A DNA stretch of 64,000 nt from Alloascoidea africana (taxonomy: Eukaryota > Ascomycota > Alloascoideomycetes > Alloascoideales > Alloascoideaceae). The stretch is taken from assembly GCA_030581615.1 (NCBI GenBank), contig JAKTTT010000010.1, positions 372,001-436,000 of the forward strand, written 5' to 3'. The translations under genes were made by a program, and so were the position numbers. Of the stretch, positions 43,269-53,579 are shown in pieces (within the stretch, counting starts at the first letter, position 1; each line of letters opens with the position of its first letter). Under the pieces are notes generated by a model, which saw only the letters and a program-made list of their open reading frames with translations, ran no database searches and was not told the DNA's origin.

Positions 43269-46200
43269 TCAAACTACTAAATACTTGTCCATTATACTTC
43301 TTGCCAAGTTCGGATTCCCGCTCACAACATACAAATGCTGTAGATTAAAAGCCGCTTGCACTCTCAAGTCGTAAACAGGATCCAGATCCTCGTATTGTAA
43401 AACTTTTTCATAATATTCCACAGCCAAACTGGTAAGCATTAAGAGATGAAAAGCCCTCGCCATGTTATAATCCGCTTCTTGAGCCTCATGCTTCCCCATG
43501 TTCCGCCGTAATTCATAATACTCCATCAGGAAAGAAAATCCCTGTAGAAGCTGTAGATGCCTATTTTCAGAAAGTCTTTGGATAGCTCGATGAATGTATC
43601 CAAGCCCAATTGTCAAAAGTATGAGCGGATCCTTTGGCGCCATATCATAGGACCGCAGTCCATACAAAATACTATGACTATAGGTTCTTCCCAAAGACAT
43701 AATACAGGAGTATGTGTAGAAAAGGATTGGGTCCTGAGGGTCAACAGTAGCATGGCTAGGTGCTTTCGACATACCAGGAACCGGACGCTCGTATATTATG
43801 GATACAAATGATTTCAATTGTCGCATTATGTACTTTTGAGTCTTGGTAGTGGCAAAAGCATCAGTTGCTTTAATTCCTGAAGGAAGAACACAAAACATGA
43901 GGCGGAATATATCTGGGGGTGTTGTAAAGTGATTGATGGAGGTTCGTATTGCCTGTTCAATCATCTTGTAATCTTGTGCTACATAGGCACACGACAGAGA
44001 AACCAAAGCGATCATACCAACTTTCTCTTTATCTTGGTAAAATACACTGACATCCCTTGCAGCAGTCAAGACCGTAAAAGCATCTCGTATATCCTCATAT
44101 TTGGCAAGAGCTATTGCGTACTCCATGAAAATGTCAAACCAAGCATCGAAGCCTAGTCCTCTAAACGATTTGGCCTCCTGAGCCTTTTTTGCACTCTTTG
44201 GCTCATCCGAACCATCTGCATCTTGAATCTGTGCCATTCTCTCCAGCCGCATTTCTTTACCCATCTTCGTATGCCTTCTCGTAATCAGTAATCCTTCGAA
44301 TATTTTGTTTCTTTGGGATAAGCAGAAAGCCCCTATGCTCGTAAACATATCAACAAGCTCTGATGCTGTTTGGATCCAATTATCAACGTCTTCTTTGATT
44401 CCTGCTTTATAACCCTCGTGCAAAACCTGGAGTTGTAAATATCTCGTGTGAACGAAAAACTCTGCTCGACTTTCCTGCTCAATTCGTTCCTCAACTGTTT
44501 TCCTTGGAGTAGAACCTGGCTTTGTGTGTTTTCGTGCATCTTTCAGATGCCTAATCAGTCCAACAGCAGAAGAGTCGTTGTAAACAGAAGAAGCTTGAAC
44601 TTTATCCTTAAGGTACCGTTGCGTTGTCTTGTAATTGTACTTTTCGTTGTCATGCAATTCGCGGTATATCCGTTTAAAGTCTTCTTTCCTTCCTTGCTGG
44701 TAGTAGATCTCTGAGAGATAGAACTTTGTATCAGTATCATCTGGATTCGTTTCAAGAACTGCCAAAAATGCCTCTTCTGCCTGTTCTAATTCGCCGAGTT
44801 CTTTGAGACAGACACCCATAGAAACAACCAAATCTTTGCTAACGTTCTATTTTTTTTCTGGATTAGTATTTTATGACCAACAAAAATCATTATGAATTAT
44901 ACTCACATCTTCAAGATCAGACAACGGCGTGTATATTTCCAACGCAGTTTCGTATTTTTCTGCATTCCGGAAAGCTTCTCCCACTTCAATATACAAATCC
45001 CAGTATTTAGATGGATCTGTTTTTAGCAAAAAACTCAGGTGTTTCATGGCTTCCGGAAAATCCTCAATTGCTATTCGACACAATAAAACTTGGGCACGAA
45101 TCTCAATAGGTAAAAAGTAAGGTAAAACATTGGAAGCAGATGATTTGGAAATTTTCTTGTGTGAAAACCGTCTTTCGTCAAACTCTGAATCGTTGTCTAG
45201 TTCATCCCACCAGGTTTCCATTTCTCGACCATTTAACCAACGTGCCATTCTTTTCGTAGCTGAAATACCAACTTCATAAGCACCTTGTTTCCTGTATAAC
45301 TCCACCAATATATTGAGCTCTGACCAACCAAACTTTGGAGCGTTTTCCAGCTTTGAATGCCTGCCCATCATCACGTTTTTGTTAAAAATATCTTCATAAA
45401 TCTTTATCGCCTCTCCGATACGGCCCATATGCATGAGAGAGTCTGCCATATCTCGAACAACAATTGAATCTGTAGGAAGTAATTCATGAAGTCTCTTAAA
45501 GTATTTTAGAGCTCGTTTATGCTTGTTACATTTGGACCATACCCGGGCTCTGTCGTAAACAACTACCAGATTTTTCCGATCCGCTTTAATCGCCATACCA
45601 TAACAGTGATTTGCCTGGTCTAGTAACCCAAGACTTTCACTCATTCTCCCACAAACTGCCCACAACTCGGCATCTTGGCTTCTAAGAGCACCAGCACAAA
45701 TCCACATAAAGCAGCATCTTGTAATATCGCCTCTTGCTTCGTAAATTTCGCCTAGAGTCTTGTAAGCCGCGTAACAAGTATCGTGTTTCAGTATGATCTC
45801 CTTGTACATTTCTTCTGCCCTGTCGTAGTCTCCATTCACATATATTTCATTTGCCTCGCCCAGTAACGCACGTACTTCCAAAGACAAAGGCTTTTCTGCT
45901 CTAGTCTTTCTAATAATCCCAGCGCTTCCAATCCTCTGGTCGTTTTTAGAAGATAGCACAGAACGCAAAGTCTTTTTAAACGTTTGTCCATTCATATCGC
46001 TATCTTCGTATTGTTCATTTGCATTTTCCTCATCGTCAGAAAAATGGAGAATAACGTCAACATCGAATTCATCATCATCGTTTTCAAGAGCCCTAATCGA
46101 TAGTTCACTTGTTGGGTCATCGTCATCACTCCCCAGTAATTCCTTCGCCATCTCCACATGTTCGCCTAGACTGTCATAACTAGCAATGGACATGTCATCA

Positions 46201-46472
46201 TTCTCTCCAGAAGAATCTTTAGATTCATCCACAATAGCCCGCTGGTTGACTCCTTCACTCTGTCTGTCACTGTCAGTATCGCTATCCACGTACTCTTCGT
46301 CTGAGTTGCTACTGTAGTAAAGCTCGACATTGGTATCGGATATCTCATCTTCATCTTCATCTTCATCGTCATCGACCTCAACCTCTTCTTCTTCTTCCGC
46401 ACTATTATCTACATCCATGCGAACAGCCTCATCTTCGTCGCGAGGTCCTGGCGTTTCTTCTTCTTCACCCAT
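43269..46472 (-). CDS. TFC4: RNA polymerase III factor TFIIIC subunit tau131 (Tfc4)
   Basis: Tfc4 is the TPR subunit of TFIIIC tauA that recruits TFIIIB to tRNA genes. I read complement(join(43269..44846,44907..46472)), 1047 residues. The donor is GTGAGT, the branch TACTAAT and the acceptor AAATAG; the junction gives LEDNVSKDLVVSMGV. I start at ATG 46472 (MGEEEETPGPRD); further upstream only a GTG is in frame. The first 180 residues are very acidic (EEEEEVEVDDDEDEDEDE). TPR blocks follow (ARALLGEAN-type start at LEVRALLGEANEIYVNGDYD, YAAYKTLGEIYEARGD, ELWAVCGRMSESLGL), with a further TPR group near the C-terminus (NLQHLYVVSGNPNLARSIMD). Length is close to the S. cerevisiae protein. Confidence 0.93.
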
Positions 46473-46675
46473 CGTTGGAGTTGGTTGTGGTTGGAAGTTG
46501 CAAAGATGTTTGATGCAGGACACGGTTCAGGTTGTGTGAATCGCGTTGCAATCCCACTCATAAATTTAGAGATGAAAGAGAGCTCTTCCCATGATTACAG
46601 ACGACTATGCCATAAATCAACTATTTGTACACGTCTAAACGTAATGTATATTACCGAGTAGAATTACCCCATTGC

Positions 46676-47732
46676 TCAGCCTTTGAGCCGCCGCTTCTTC
46701 TCTATAGATGCCTTTTGCAATCGCAAAAGGGTCATTTCTCGATAGTCCGAAGCCGAAAGCTTTGACTTATCAATGGGAAGTCCATAACCTTCATGTCCTT
46801 CTCCTAAAGCTATGCTTGGTGTTCTTTCCCCCCTTCCAGTCTTGCGACTATACTTCTCGCTAATTGGGTCTTGCTTTGCCCATTGAACGTCCTTTAGCCG
46901 TGTAATGAAGAATTCAACATCTGTGTCTATCCAGTCTTCATATTGCTTCCTATAGTTGTGTTCGACAGCCTTATTCGCGCTTAGTATAGACGCGTAAACA
47001 ACGATTCCACTTTGATATTTCTTGTTACTTGACGAAGAAGAAGCCTTTTTTATAACAGCAGTCTCCACTGCTCCAAAATATAAGAAAAAAGAGATTAGAT
47101 CCCCATTTTTAACTTCACGATCTCCATTTCTAACCCATCGTACTTTAACTGTTCTATCGCTTTCCGATATCCTGCTTTCAACCGGAAAAACGTTATCTTT
47201 ATGGACTGTTTCCTCTTTTTCCCTCTCATCCCGATGAAGTTTTTGAAGTATGGCTTGCTCTTGTTCCCTTCTCTTCCTTTCATTTTCCATTCGTATCTGT
47301 TCCAATCTCTGCTTGAATCTTGCTTTCAATTCTGCACCCATAACAGCTTCCTTCTCCCGTTGTTCCAGCTCATCTACCATCTGCCTAGCCTCCCTAGACC
47401 TTTGCTCGCGTTCCTTCAGCCGCTCCAGCTTAGCTTTTCGTAAGTCATCATAATGCTTCCGCAGCTCTTTATTCACCAGAACTTCAAGTCCCACAGATAA
47501 GAGATGGAATTTAGAAGCAGCTTCTGGTTCTGGATTCTTGTCAGGATGATACTTTAAAGCAGTTTTCCTGTATGCCTTTCGTACTGCTTTTTCATCTGCG
47601 GTTTGCTCGACGTTCTAATCCATTCTTGTTAGCAAGACTCTATTGCAAAATTGAGGATAAAGTTTGACTTACAAAAAGCTCATAAAGATCAACATCTGCC
47701 GTAATCAGCGGGTCCAGGGCCTTTTGTGACAT
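46676..47732 (-). CDS. CWC23: Spliceosome-associated J-protein Cwc23 (DNAJC17-like, with RRM)
   Basis: Cwc23 is a J-domain protein that works with Ntr1/Ntr2 and Prp43 in spliceosome disassembly. I read complement(join(46676..47614,47673..47732)), 332 residues. The intron is 58 bases: donor GTAAGT, branch GCTAAC, acceptor GGATTAG. The joined N-terminus gives DVDLYELFNVEQTADEKAVR and the J-domain HPD in ALKYHPDKNPEPEAASKF. A long charged helix follows (KLERLKEREQRSREARQMVD). A C-terminal RRM covers roughly TVKVRWVRNGDREVKNGDLI to YQSGIVVYASILSANKAVEH. J domain plus RRM is the DNAJC17 arrangement. The gene is head-to-head with PIH1, with extremely short spacing. Confidence 0.92.
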
Positions 47733-47773
47733 AGTGATTATGTTCTGCGATGCCTTGGGCTATTGAGGTTAAA
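47733..47773. promoter_or_regulatory. Ultra-short shared promoter gap of CWC23 and PIH1
   Basis: Only 41 bases separate the CWC23 ATG (ending at 47732 on the minus strand) from the PIH1 ATG at 47774; the gap is 17 bases if PIH1 starts at 47750. Any 5' UTRs longer than this must overlap the opposite gene. Confidence 0.7.
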
Positions 47774-48886
47774 ATGGAGGAACAACCTCCAATCATTCAG
47801 CCTTGCGTAGACAATACCACAAACACAATTGAAATGGCATTAATAGAAGAAATTGGTGCCAAAAAAACAAAGGTCACAAATGAAGGAAGAAGAAGAGATG
47901 AAGAAGAAGATGTAGTACTCAATCCCAAGCCTGGGTTTGTCATCAAAACAAAGCTTGAGTCTTCAACGCCAAATCCAGAGAGGCAAAAGGGCACAAAATT
48001 CTTCATCAATCTATGTTATGACTCCCAAGTTCCAAAACCGCCGATAGATTACAATCCATCTACTGTAGTCCCACTAATTCTGAATGATGAATGGGAAATC
48101 CCCATAGTGTGTTCTGACGAACGCGAGGATAGAGATAAGAAGGGCAACAAGTCGTTTGTCTATGACTGCTGTATCAACAGCAATGCATTTGAATGGGTAA
48201 TCAAAGACAAAGAGCTGAGAAAAGTGTTGGCACATTGGTGTATAGAGGCAGTCGAAATGAAGTCTGGAACTGATCTTGCCCGCGATTTCACGTTTCCAAA
48301 GCTGCTTGTCAAGGGGACTTTACAGCATACGAGATTGAAAAGATCACAACTGTTGGGATCTGAGGCGCAAACTCTTACAAAGGGAGTTGATGAACTTGCA
48401 AAATCGATTTTGGATATAAAGAAAAACGAGAGTGAGAAGAAGGGAGGAGACAATATTTCAAGCATAGAAGGCAAAGCAACAATAAACACAGATCCTTCTT
48501 CTCTCAAAAAGAAAAAGCCATTAATTGAGGAGATTGGAGAGTCGATAACCCAACCGAAGGTGCAACAGGAAAAAAAGCACGCTTTGGAAAGCAATAAAAC
48601 GTTGATCGTTAAAAACTTATCTTTTTCTCTTTTCAAAATTCCACAAGAAAGGACAGTCGAAAACTATAGGTACGCCATTGAAATACACGGGCTAAACGAA
48701 ATTTCGATCCAAGAGAATCTATTAGAGTACACTCCGGATAACAACGAACTGAGGATTCAGAACAATGGCGAATCTCTCAAAGTTGTACTACCATCGGAGA
48801 CAAAAGGAGAAAAGTATTCCAATAATGGACAATTTACGGCCTATTTTGAGAAGCGCACCTCCAAATTATTGGTGTTTATTAAATAG
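47774..48886 (+). CDS. PIH1: R2TP complex subunit Pih1 (Nop17)
   Basis: Pih1 links Hsp90/Tah1 with the Rvb1/Rvb2 ATPases in the R2TP complex, which assembles box C/D snoRNPs, PIKKs and polymerases. Starting at 47774 the product is 370 residues; ATG 47750 would add MPWAIEVK. The PIH1-N domain is clear: PKPGFVIKTKL, GTKFFINLCYDSQVPKPP, VPLILNDEWEIPIVCS, then FVYDCCINSNAFEWVIKDKE and FTFPKLLVKGTLQHTRLKRS. A Lys/Glu-rich linker follows (KKNESEKKGGD). The last 90 residues form a beta-rich CS-like domain that binds Tah1 in known Pih1 proteins. Pairing with CWC23 at one promoter joins two RNP-related functions, but this may be coincidence. Confidence 0.92.
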   Translation: MEEQPPIIQPCVDNTTNTIEMALIEEIGAKKTKVTNEGRRRDEEEDVVLNPKPGFVIKTKLESSTPNPERQKGTKFFINLCYDSQVPKPPIDYNPSTVVPLILNDEWEIPIVCSDEREDRDKKGNKSFVYDCCINSNAFEWVIKDKELRKVLAHWCIEAVEMKSGTDLARDFTFPKLLVKGTLQHTRLKRSQLLGSEAQTLTKGVDELAKSILDIKKNESEKKGGDNISSIEGKATINTDPSSLKKKKPLIEEIGESITQPKVQQEKKHALESNKTLIVKNLSFSLFKIPQERTVENYRYAIEIHGLNEISIQENLLEYTPDNNELRIQNNGESLKVVLPSETKGEKYSNNGQFTAYFEKRTSKLLVFIK

Positions 48887-49524
48887 TAATGCATTACAGG
48901 ATACTATGATATTTAAAACTTCCCAAATCTTAGCTGTTTCTTGCTCAAGGAGATAGACCTTTGCAGTAGTTTTGTACTCACAAGCCCAAACGCCAGAAAG
49001 ATATGCTTTGACAAGCCAGGAAAGCACCCTTCCAATTCAAGTCCAACAAACAAGAGTATCGTGTTGGGTTGTTGACTCCTAGGCTGTCAAGCTATATTAT
49101 ATTTTCACTGTTCAGATCTACAAGCCAATTAGGTCCAAAAATTGAGTTGATTGATATGGCTTCTGGACTCATCATGAAGCATATGCCTAAGATCCCTAAA
49201 CACACATTCAAAACATATAATGATAGCCAGCTCACTCGACATAAAGCATCTTCATGTAATCCTCTATCCATTTAAACCCTTCAAACCTGCTCTTCCTGTC
49301 CTGTTTTTGCCCATTTTCCCCAGCTTATCGCTCCATTATATAGCTTGACAGTGTGGGCCACGTGACCATCACTTCCAGCCAATGGCAGCGCGCGCAAGTA
49401 AACATCTCTTTCCGCCATGGCTACGCTCTTCTTTCCCTAGTTTTCTGTCTTTGAGAGCGACCTTTTCTCCTGTTTGATCTGGCAAAGAACAGTTACTCAC
49501 AACAGACCTCACCAGCAACCACAA
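48887..49524. promoter_or_regulatory. NDUFS7 promoter region with CACGTG and CCAAT
   Basis: A CACGTG box followed by A (49359-49365) and a CCAAT (49379-49383) lie 140-170 bases upstream of the NDUFS7 ATG. CCAAT is bound by the HAP complex, which activates respiratory genes in yeasts; its use here is inference. The ORF 49069-49275 shows no family resemblance. Confidence 0.5.
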
Positions 49525-50220
49525 ATGCTCCCGTCTATATCTAGAGTTGCCAGAGTCAGCAGCGTAATTGGGCCAAGCCTGGCTTCAACGGCCCAACGAC
49601 AGCTTATAGTTCGCTCTTCCAGCACATTCAGTAACGGAAATCTTGGTCAACGACGAAATGCTGCTACACATGCCCCGGCTACGACCGCCAAGATACCAAT
49701 CAGTAATATGCCCACTGATTTCCCTCTAATCAACCAACAGAAGCCAAAGAGCATTCTCGACTATACGCTAACCTCACTGGATAAGATTGCAAACTGGGGT
49801 CGGAAAAGCTCTTTTTGGCCAGTGACTTTCGGATTGGCATGTTGTGCTGTTGAAATGATGCACGTATCTGCTCCGAGATATGACCAGGACAGACTGGGAA
49901 TCATTTTCAGAGGTACTCCTCGTCAGTCTGACATTATGATCGTGGCTGGAACTTTGACCAACAAGATGGCCCCAGCTCTGAGACAGGTTTACGACCAGAT
50001 GCCTGAGCCAAGATGGGTCATTTCCATGGGTTCCTGTGCAAATGGCGGCGGGTACTACCATTATTCCTATTCTGTTGTGAGAGGTTGCGATCGGGTTGTG
50101 CCTGTTGATGTCTACGTTCCTGGCTGTCCTCCAACTTCTGAGGCTCTCATGTATGGTGTTTTCCAACTTCAAAAGAAGATTATGAACCAGAGGATCACAA
50201 GGCTTTGGTATAGAAAGTAG
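49525..50220 (+). CDS. NDUFS7: Complex I 20 kDa subunit, NDUFS7/PSST (NUKM)
   Basis: This is the core mitochondrial NADH:ubiquinone oxidoreductase subunit that holds iron-sulfur cluster N2, next to the quinone site. I start at ATG 49525 ([13 protein letters not shown]), 231 residues; the in-frame TTG upstream is not a credible start. The first 50 residues are rich in Arg and Ser with no early acids, a mitochondrial presequence. The N2 ligands are present at Cys106 and Cys107 (LACCAVEMM), Cys171 ([10 protein letters not shown]) and Cys201 ([10 protein letters not shown]). The core is nearly invariant ([39 protein letters not shown]). CTG encodes Leu in APALRQ and DRLGII, supporting standard decoding. 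The gene is absent from Saccharomyces. Confidence 0.96.
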   Translation: MLPSISRVARVSSVIGPSLASTAQRQLIVRSSSTFSNGNLGQRRNAATHAPATTAKIPISNMPTDFPLINQQKPKSILDYTLTSLDKIANWGRKSSFWPVTFGLACCAVEMMHVSAPRYDQDRLGIIFRGTPRQSDIMIVAGTLTNKMAPALRQVYDQMPEPRWVISMGSCANGGGYYHYSYSVVRGCDRVVPVDVYVPGCPPTSEALMYGVFQLQKKIMNQRITRLWYRK

Positions 50221-50657
50221 AGAAACTGTTTCTTGCTTACTTTATTTATCAACTAATCCACACCATCATTATTTGCTCCTTTCATGTTGTCATCAGCATT
50301 TATTATATCCTTGAAAATTGAATTGAGGTTTTAGTTTCTATAGATTGAATCGGACCATCATTGTTTTGATACGAAAAAATACTCGTAGTGATTTGCCCTT
50401 TTACAAACATGCTCAAAACACTATAACTCTTGAGTATGGTAGAGCAAAACATTACAGATTTCATTTAAGATCTAAGCAATTTGCAACGATATGTATAGAC
50501 AGAAAAAACGAAAGGATAACAAAAAATATGGAAAAGCAAATGCAATAGCAATTGTTTAGGCAATTGGCTTAAAGCAAACTAGCGAAAGACTAAAAAAACT
50601 GGACAAGTCAAGAAACAACCCCATTGATACCAAAACAGTCCCAAGCCCAACCATACT
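50221..50657. other. Convergent intergenic region, nothing recognised
   Basis: This is AT-rich DNA between the ends of NDUFS7 (plus) and the zinc-cluster factor (minus). The ORF at 50345-50548 shows no family resemblance. Confidence 0.45.
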
Positions 50658-53579
50658 CTATACCATCAGGTTTGTATAATCAATTTCATCAAAGTTAAAA
50701 TTTAATTCTGGAAAATCACCGCCGCCGTCTCCAGTGTTTGTATTGCCATTCTCGCTCATGTCAACGCCGGACATGAAACCATTACCTAATTGTGCGGATG
50801 CCTGAGATAGGAAACTCGTAGTGTTTGGCAATTCTGAAAACATCATCAAAAATTGATTCTCCAGATTCACTGAAGAGTAAGGAACTTGGCTATCAGGCGC
50901 TTGCAAGGAACTATTCAACAGCAAATCGTGAGGTTGTGTGTTTGAACTTGCAGTTACCAATGGGCTTTCAATGTCAAAGGCTCTTTTCTGTGTAACAAAG
51001 GTGGAGTTGGACCTCCTATTCATCCTAGAGTTGGCCTCCCTAGGTTTAGACTTGTGATTTGTCTTCAATTCAGCATCAACGTTTGATGAATTGGTCGTGA
51101 ATATCTGATTATCCATAGGATTCGCATCTTTATCATCCGCCGGAGAAAACGGCCAAGAATTCATTTCTAAATTGTTAGAGGAGGCCTGTAATTCGCCATT
51201 GTTTCTCGGATGCCCTTCTTGGTGCTGCTTCCTCTCACTAAACTTCATTGTTATTTCATCTGCAGGAGTAGGGAAGGGAATTTGTTGTGTAGGCATGTGG
51301 ACTTCATCAAAAGATGAGCTAGGAGTTCGAGATTTGGATTTTGATATTGATCTGGAATCAGACCTACATCGATGTTCGTTCCCATCCCGCATAGAAGGCG
51401 AAAACTCATCGGTTTTAGACTGATCTCTATCCAATGCATCAAAAATAGTCTTCCCCATGTTCCCCATAGCATCTGCAATCCACCATTTTGAAGAAAGCAA
51501 CTCCAATTGCTCACAAGAGTTTTTCCAAGTAAAACTCAACGGAACATTGTCGATTGAACCTCTTCCCTTGGCGGCATCAGGATACGCTCTTAGGAAAACA
51601 GTCAACGTGAGCGAAATGCAATACGGTACAAAGAATAGGGTCGGTAATTGAGGGTCATAGCGGACAATTCTCAAAATCTCAAAAGCTGCATTTAAAAGAC
51701 GTGATTTTTCCAAATCTTTCTGAAGTTTGTCTTCAAAAAACTTTCTCGAAATCCGAGGTACAGAACCCATAGACCTGGAAGAAACCCCATCATCGTTTAT
51801 CGATAAACTTCCTATAACTTTTGAGACTCGGTCGGTATTTGTTCGCCGAGTCTTTAAAGGCGGCCTGACCTTTGCATACTTTAAAGTATCATCCACATCA
51901 GACTCAGACTCCGAAGTTCCTATCGACTCGTTATATTTGTGTGCAACAATTGTACCAGCATGCTCTAAAAGGGCAAGAATATTGCTATGAGAATCGCCAA
52001 CCTTGTCATAAAAAAAAGTGGTTTCGCTCAAGTCTTTCGGAAGTTTCCTCCTATCGCCGTTAGGTTGATACAGAGCGAGAATACGTTCCAATCTGAGACA
52101 AACTTGAACCAGCTTCCCAAGATAGTTTGAAGGGTCGCATTTCGGAAGCTGAATGCTAATGTCGTGTCTATTCACAATTAGCGGCGTTGCATTCACGTAT
52201 GACGTAATCCGGTCAAGACAAAACAGAGACCACCATAGTTGACTCATTTCCTCGCTATCAATAAAAGGCCGCTCGTGATGAATTCCGAGCATCGCGGCAT
52301 AGTGAAGAGCTCTTGCCAGGTCCAAAGCCGCATTTTCCAAGCCATCAGAACCTTCTGCATGTTGTGATAGCAAGGCATATACGCGAAGGAGTACCAATCG
52401 GTCCTTCTCTGCCCGTGCAAACAAAAGTGCTCGGATTTTGAGCACAATAGAAGAACAAAACTGTCGTGTGTTAATTGCCCCCAAATACCGCTCTGATTCA
52501 TTCTGTCGAGCTGCTATCAAAAGTAGAGAATAGAGTAGTACAGTTGGAGCTCGGTTTTCTGAATACTGCTTTCTAAACTTGGCTTCGTTTATGATCGGAA
52601 AATAGGTATTGAAAGTAGTGAAAAAAATGTCAACAAGACCATCTGTGGCTTGCTTGTTCAACACATGAAAAGCGTCGATAGATTTCAGATACTCCATGTA
52701 TTCTGGACTAATCGTGTTAACCTCCGATTTTTGTTCAATCCAAACGCCTAGCTTATCTCGTTTACTATTGTTGACTTTGCCATGCTTACGTTTCCCACCG
52801 TTACTCAAATCCGATTTCGTTACTGTGGGGATTGCACTGTAGTTGTCCATGGTTTTCGAAGATACCTTCGTAAAAATCAATGTAGGATCGGTTCCTCCGA
52901 TAAATCGAGAACTGGAAGTACTATTTCCTTCGGAAGATGTTATCAGTACGGAATTCGAGTATAATCCCTCTCTGGTGTTATTGGTATCCGCAGTTTGAGA
53001 GCTTGGTCCTCCCGAAAGTTTGGAAGGGGGAGAATGGACCACATTCGCCTGTTGTTGATGGGGAGGAGAGTTTTTGAGGAGTGTTTGCTGTGATGATAGT
53101 GTCGGCGATGTTAATTCCCGCTTAGACTGACAGGATAGATTACTGACGCCAACAGAATCATTTTTGGGTGATTTCTGAGAGTTGCTTGTAGAGGAGTGTG
53201 TATGAAAATGAGCACGAGGTTGATCTTTATGGCTATTGATTGATACGGGCTGCTTCAAATCCTCTGCCGCAAAACTGTTCAAATGGTATGAGTTGGATTG
53301 CGATTCAGAATAAATTGATAACTGATTGCATGAACTTACCTGCAAGGTATGTGTGACTTGGAGCAAGGTCCGCACTGCTTTGATTCACCTAGCTGATAGC
53401 ACCGTTTCTAACAGCTTTCAGTTAGTATTGAGGAATATAGAAAGGTGGGATGAGTTGGTATATCATCATGAGGCATTTGGACCACGAGCACTTACTCGGC
53501 GTCTTTTGCACTGGTCGCAGGCCTTAAATGTTCTTTTCCGATTCCTATAACTCTCGTTATTTGCCGGAAACACGAACAT
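50658..53579 (-). CDS. Zn(II)2Cys6 fungal transcription factor
   Basis: This is a fungal-specific DNA-binding regulator. I read complement(join(50658..53274,53340..53407,53496..53579)), 922 residues. The binuclear zinc cluster is split by an intron: exon 1 ends ACDQCKRRR and exon 2 reads KRCYQLGESKQCGPCSKSH then IPC. The spacing C-x2-C-x6-C-x8-C-x2-C-x6-C is canonical. Donors are GTAAGT twice; acceptors are CTGTTAG and TTGAACAG, the last being weak. A fungal_trans-type domain follows (VDIFFTTFNTYFPIINEAKF, ELARALHYAAML-like helices, SQLWWSLFCLDRITSYVN). The C-terminal 300 residues are Ser/Asn-rich, ending in an acidic, aromatic segment (DFPELNFNFDEIDYTNL) that looks like an activation domain. 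The target pathway is unknown. Confidence 0.85.
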
